Shown here: piece by piece, positions 62,640 through 64,000 of the stretch | Numbering within the stretch: position 1 is the first letter of the stretch | Layout of the letters: every line of letters begins with the position of its first letter | NCBI GenBank assembly: GCA_964020155.1 | Contig: OZ026549.1 | Span: 3,275,133-3,339,132, forward strand | Length of the DNA: 64,000 nt | Reading direction: 5' to 3' | From: Chondrilla cf. caribensis | Taxonomy: Eukaryota > Porifera > Demospongiae > Chondrillida > Chondrillidae | Made by a program: the position numbers and the translations under genes | Notes under the pieces: model-generated | The model's database searches: none | Told to the model about the DNA's origin: nothing | The model's input: the letters and a program-made list of their open reading frames with translations, nothing else

Positions 62640-64000
62640 TTGATGATAGGTACTTAAAACAGGGATTGGTTGCATTAGCTGTAACAAGCATATTGTGCCT
62701 CAAGTGCGAAAATCTTGGGCATGTAATTAAAAAGTCAGGCTCATCCTCGACATCTTTAAGATTGCATAGTGTACAAAGTCTCTCTTGGGGGGAGTTGGGG
62801 GGTGAGTGTGGCGACTGCTTTCAATTAGGAGAGAGTGTGGTTACTTATTCTCCATCTAGTCATTGCTTGCCTGAGCATAGAATTCTTGATAACAGTTAGA
62901 TATTTTTCCGTGTTGTGGAGGGGTTGCTTTAGCAGTCGATAGTATCTAAGTTTATTTCCACCCTTACCAGAGATACCTTGTGGATTATTTAAGTGGTAAT
63001 TAAAATTCTGTAGATGTTGTTCTTGTGATCGTTCCTTTATCTGGTTAATGGTTGGTTGGCTCAATGTAATGTTGAATCCTAGTGTTTTTACGTGATTTGA
63101 TAAGAAGTAATACCATGAATGTAAATCTTCATGTGCGAGCTTCGTGGATAGGCTCAAAGATCAGTAAGTAAATTGGAGTTCATTAGGTGTCTTGCTCGCT
63201 CATAGTATTTTGCTACTGCTAAGTTTATTTCATAAGAAATCGGTAGTAACCCTAGTTCACTGTAAATAGTGGTAGTGCTGCTGGTTTGAGATATTTTATA
63301 GAGAATTTATAGAATTTATAGAATTTCAGACAGATTCGTTTGAGACATTTGACATCATGCAGGCCCCATATCTCTGCATTGTACAGCAAGATTGGTTTAA
63401 CAAGTGCAATTGAATAATTTCATATGAATATTAATATCGGTGATACCGAGTTTGATAATATTCTGTTGTAGGGATTGTAGGGTTTATTTTATTGGCATAG
63501 TCAGATAATTTAGTCAATGTGTAGGTATAGTTTCCTCTCCAATGTAGCCAAGTTCCTAAATATTTATAACAATCAGATTTTTCTAACTTTTCTTCATTAA
63601 TTGTCCATTCATATTTTATGTATTTTGGATTTTGTCCAAAAACAACAACTTTTGTTTATATTGATGTTCAATGAAGAAGAACGGCAAAATTTTTGCATAA
63701 GATTCAGGGATTCTTGAAGATCATGTGGGTTATCTGAGAACATTACAATGTCATCGGCAAAGAGTAGGCAGGATGTGGATTGGTTTAGTAGAGTTGTACA
63801 TTTTAGTAGTCTAGGGAGTTCATTTATATAGAGGTTTAATAGGAGGGGGCTCAAATTGCAGCCTTGTTGTAGGCCACGGGATTAGCCATTATTTGTCTGA
63901 ATTCATGATCTGGTCTTGCTGTATTTAGATTGTAGCAATTGGATAATCTGGGGATTTAAGTTTAACTTTAGCAGCCGGTCCCACAGTTTACTGATTGGAA
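62640..64000 (-). pseudogene. Non-LTR retrotransposon (reverse transcriptase) relic
   Basis: Reverse strand. Reads SPLLLNLYINELPRLLKCTT and CLLFADDIVMFSDNPHDLQE (63854-63609; the FADD is the RT catalytic motif), then, with frame breaks, WYYFLSNHVKTLGFNITLSQ (63157 on), and finally LCTLCNLKDVEDEPDFLITC then PRFSHLRHNML (about 62800-62700), a C-terminal Cys motif of LINEs. Runs off the window at its 5' side. It lies where gene 3's remaining exons are expected. Confidence 0.8.

Overview
The window is animal genomic DNA: AT-rich, with exons of 57-183 bases for the most part, GT-AG introns, phase-1 extracellular modules, a CARD-like exon, kelch repeats, and relics of LTR, non-LTR and inverted-repeat elements. 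Nothing prokaryotic is present. The compact introns, tandem receptor genes and CARD/kelch neighbour fit an early-branching animal such as a demosponge. That assignment is an inference from style, not a proof.

Three paralogous receptor genes lie head to tail on the + strand. Gene 1 (68 to 26845; its first exon lies upstream of the window) encodes a von Willebrand A domain, 49 consecutive CCP/sushi modules, an FN3-like domain, one membrane helix and a short tail. Gene 2 (28288-38433) has the same plan with signal peptide, vWA, 19 CCPs, FN3-like domain and membrane helix. Gene 3 (52288 to at least 62133) has signal peptide, vWA and 12 recognisable CCPs; its 3' part is absent and the window ends in non-LTR retrotransposon sequence. 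The exon lengths I measured close the reading frame through all of gene 1 (9,833 bases plus one carried base) and all of gene 2 (4,536 bases). Each CCP is one symmetric phase 1-1 exon.

The CCP array has a higher-order structure. A unique first module (D) and an extra C module are followed by repeated triplets of three distinct module types, A (174 b), B (183 b) and C (177 b). There are 13 full triplets plus A and B in gene 1, three plus A and B in gene 2, and three plus a final A in gene 3. The array ends in six single-copy modules (E to J) shared almost unchanged by genes 1 and 2. Triplet length is about 1.0-1.9 kb, and the introns are duplicated with the exons. Type C modules carry a fifth cysteine that A, B and D-J lack.

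Between genes 2 and 3 is an intracellular-type gene (40697-49171): a CARD-like exon, a helical exon of unknown family, amplified coiled-coil exons (28 residues = four heptads) and a kelch-repeat exon. The model is in frame over 2,952 bases. Its first exon sits between copies of a fold-back repeat.

Mobile sequence fills much of the rest: a 1.8-kb CpG-rich hairpin-bearing insertion (about 3650-5465), a 0.5-kb element with 140-base inverted repeats (32803-33304), a fold-back element (39789-40635), a 0.87-kb TIR element (41406-42275), non-LTR relics (27965-28111, 49865-50560, 62640-64000), small 133-base TIR elements, an internally deleted Gypsy-like LTR element (54753-56734) and a 0.8-kb TIR element (60164-60962). 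Several can be dated relative to the arrays because the paralogous intron without the insertion is also in the window.
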